This document shows positions 5,917-6,401 of a stretch of 6,401 nt of DNA, piece after piece. The stretch is taken from positions 1 to 6,401 of the forward strand of contig JAEUIG010000203.1 in the NCBI GenBank assembly GCA_016795125.1, in the 5' to 3' direction. The position numbers and the translations under genes are program-made. Under the pieces are notes generated by a model. The model saw only the letters and a list, made by a program, of their open reading frames with translations. It was not told the DNA's origin and ran no database searches. Position 1 is the first letter of the stretch. Each line of letters begins with the position of its first letter. The DNA is from Planctomycetaceae bacterium. GTDB taxonomy: Bacteria; Planctomycetota; Planctomycetia; Planctomycetales; Planctomycetaceae.

Positions 5917-5949
5917 TTGCGCCCCCCGGCGGCCGTCACTCGTGCGGGA

Positions 5950-5977
5950 AGTATACAGGATCGCGCGTCTCGTTCAA
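5950..5977 (-). promoter_or_regulatory. Sigma-70 promoter of the tRNA-Leu gene
   Basis: On the minus strand, TTGAAC (5972-5977) and TATACT (5950-5955) are separated by 16 bases and are close to the -35 and -10 consensus. The predicted RNA start near 5943 gives a leader of about 88 bases before the tRNA. Confidence 0.65.
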
Positions 5978-6044
5978 CCAAGCGATTTTCAGTCGGCGAA
6001 TGAGCGAAAGGGAACTGCTTGAGCCGCGGGCGATTCAAGGCAGG

Positions 6045-6139
6045 GGGACCGCGAAACAGCGCGAATCGACGCGAATAAGAATTGATGTCGCCGGTTCGCA
6101 ATCTTCCATTCGCGCTGATTCGCGCTTGTTCGCGGTTCC
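6045..6139. repeat. Long palindromic repeat with 10-bp-phased GCGAA units
   Basis: The arms 6045-6076 and 6108-6139 are inverted repeats matching at 27 of 32 positions, with a 31-base centre. The left arm has GCGAA at 6051, 6061 and 6071; the right arm has TTCGC at 6109, 6119 and 6129, a 10-bp period in each. A seventh unit (6095) lies in the centre. I recall GCGAAT-rich palindromes of this kind as dispersed intergenic repeats in planctomycetes and some other phyla. It lies upstream of the tRNA promoter and just downstream of the amidohydrolase stop, where it could also act as a transcript-end hairpin. Confidence 0.85.
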
Positions 6140-6167
6140 TTAGATCCTTTTCGTGACGCAGACATGC

Positions 6168-6401
6168 TCACTCGGCCGGCGGCGCCAGGCGTTCCGAGTA
6201 GCGTTGGTACAGCCGGGTCTGCTTGCTTTCCGGGGCGAATGGCCGGCCCGCGATGAAGACACCCTTGATCTGCGTGGTCGGCTGCAATGGCGAACCGTCG
6301 GTGATGATGAGGTTGGCCCGCTTGCCGGGCGTGACAGATCCGAATTCCGCATCAATACCGAGCACGCGGGCGGCGTTGAGCGTCACGGCTTTGAGGGCCT
6401 C
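6168..6401 (-). CDS. C-terminal end of an amidohydrolase-family protein (5' part outside window)
   Basis: The frame is open from the window edge to the stop at 6168-6170, giving 77 residues. They read EALKAVTLNAARVLGIDAEFG, then SVTPGKRANLIITDGSPLQP, then IKGVFIAGRPF. This is the familiar C-terminal part of metal-dependent amidohydrolases (imidazolonepropionase-like/dihydroorotase superfamily): a helix with T-x-N-A-A-R-x-L-G, the G-x-x-x-P-G-K-x-A-N-L-I-I-x-D-G strand turn that completes the small beta-sandwich, and a V-x-I-x-G-R closing strand. The metal-binding residues lie in the missing N-terminal part, so substrate and activity cannot be judged. The last 22 residues (ESKQTRLYQRYSERLAPPAE) are a polar tail. 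No terminator other than the 6045-6139 palindrome follows. Confidence 0.9.
   Translation of the reverse strand, partial: EALKAVTLNAARVLGIDAEFGSVTPGKRANLIITDGSPLQPTTQIKGVFIAGRPFAPESKQTRLYQRYSERLAPPAE

Overview
The window reads as a high-GC bacterial chromosome segment, most likely from a planctomycete (Planctomycetota). The main reasons are a secreted PQQ-type beta-propeller protein that opens with the ENWPQFRGPSGQG block typical of that phylum, a Tat-exported Cys-rich copper-binding protein, generous non-coding spacers, and two long palindromic intergenic repeats. This assignment is inference from recalled family traits; no search was possible.

Layout. At the left edge is the 3' end of a membrane-anchored protein (3-551, +), possibly a PP2C-type phosphatase tail. 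It is followed by the exported beta-propeller protein (689-1981, +), whose start region is overlapped by a 21-bp-arm palindrome (667-736). Two compact dyads (2009-2029 and 2050-2070) separate it from a cytoplasmic alpha/beta hydrolase (2112-2987, +). Then come a promoter-like element and a stand-alone CheY-like receiver (3224-3613, +). About 500 bases (3614-4114) hold no convincing gene, only several small inverted repeats. Next is a small exported thioredoxin-fold-like protein with an unusual CPNC/YQQ tail (4115-4636, +), closed by the best intrinsic terminator in the window (4683-4724). After it lie a small SH3-like protein (4836-5117, +) and a Tat-exported 18-cysteine four-helix copper-storage-type protein (5246-5719, +). 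The right end is on the other strand: a tRNA-Leu(GAG) gene with its own promoter and a structured leader (5770-5977, -), a second long palindromic repeat with 10-bp-phased GCGAA units (6045-6139), and the C-terminal end of an amidohydrolase (6168-6401, -).

How the genes relate. Most are probably independent transcription units: spacers are long, several carry hairpins, and products are functionally unrelated. Three products (beta-propeller, thioredoxin-like, copper protein) look exported to the periplasm, but nothing shows they form one pathway. I do not see a convincing new multi-gene system. The features most worth a second look are the palindrome built into a signal-peptide start region, the phased GCGAA palindrome, the thioredoxin-like protein with a displaced CXXC, and the 18-Cys copper protein that is exported rather than cytosolic.
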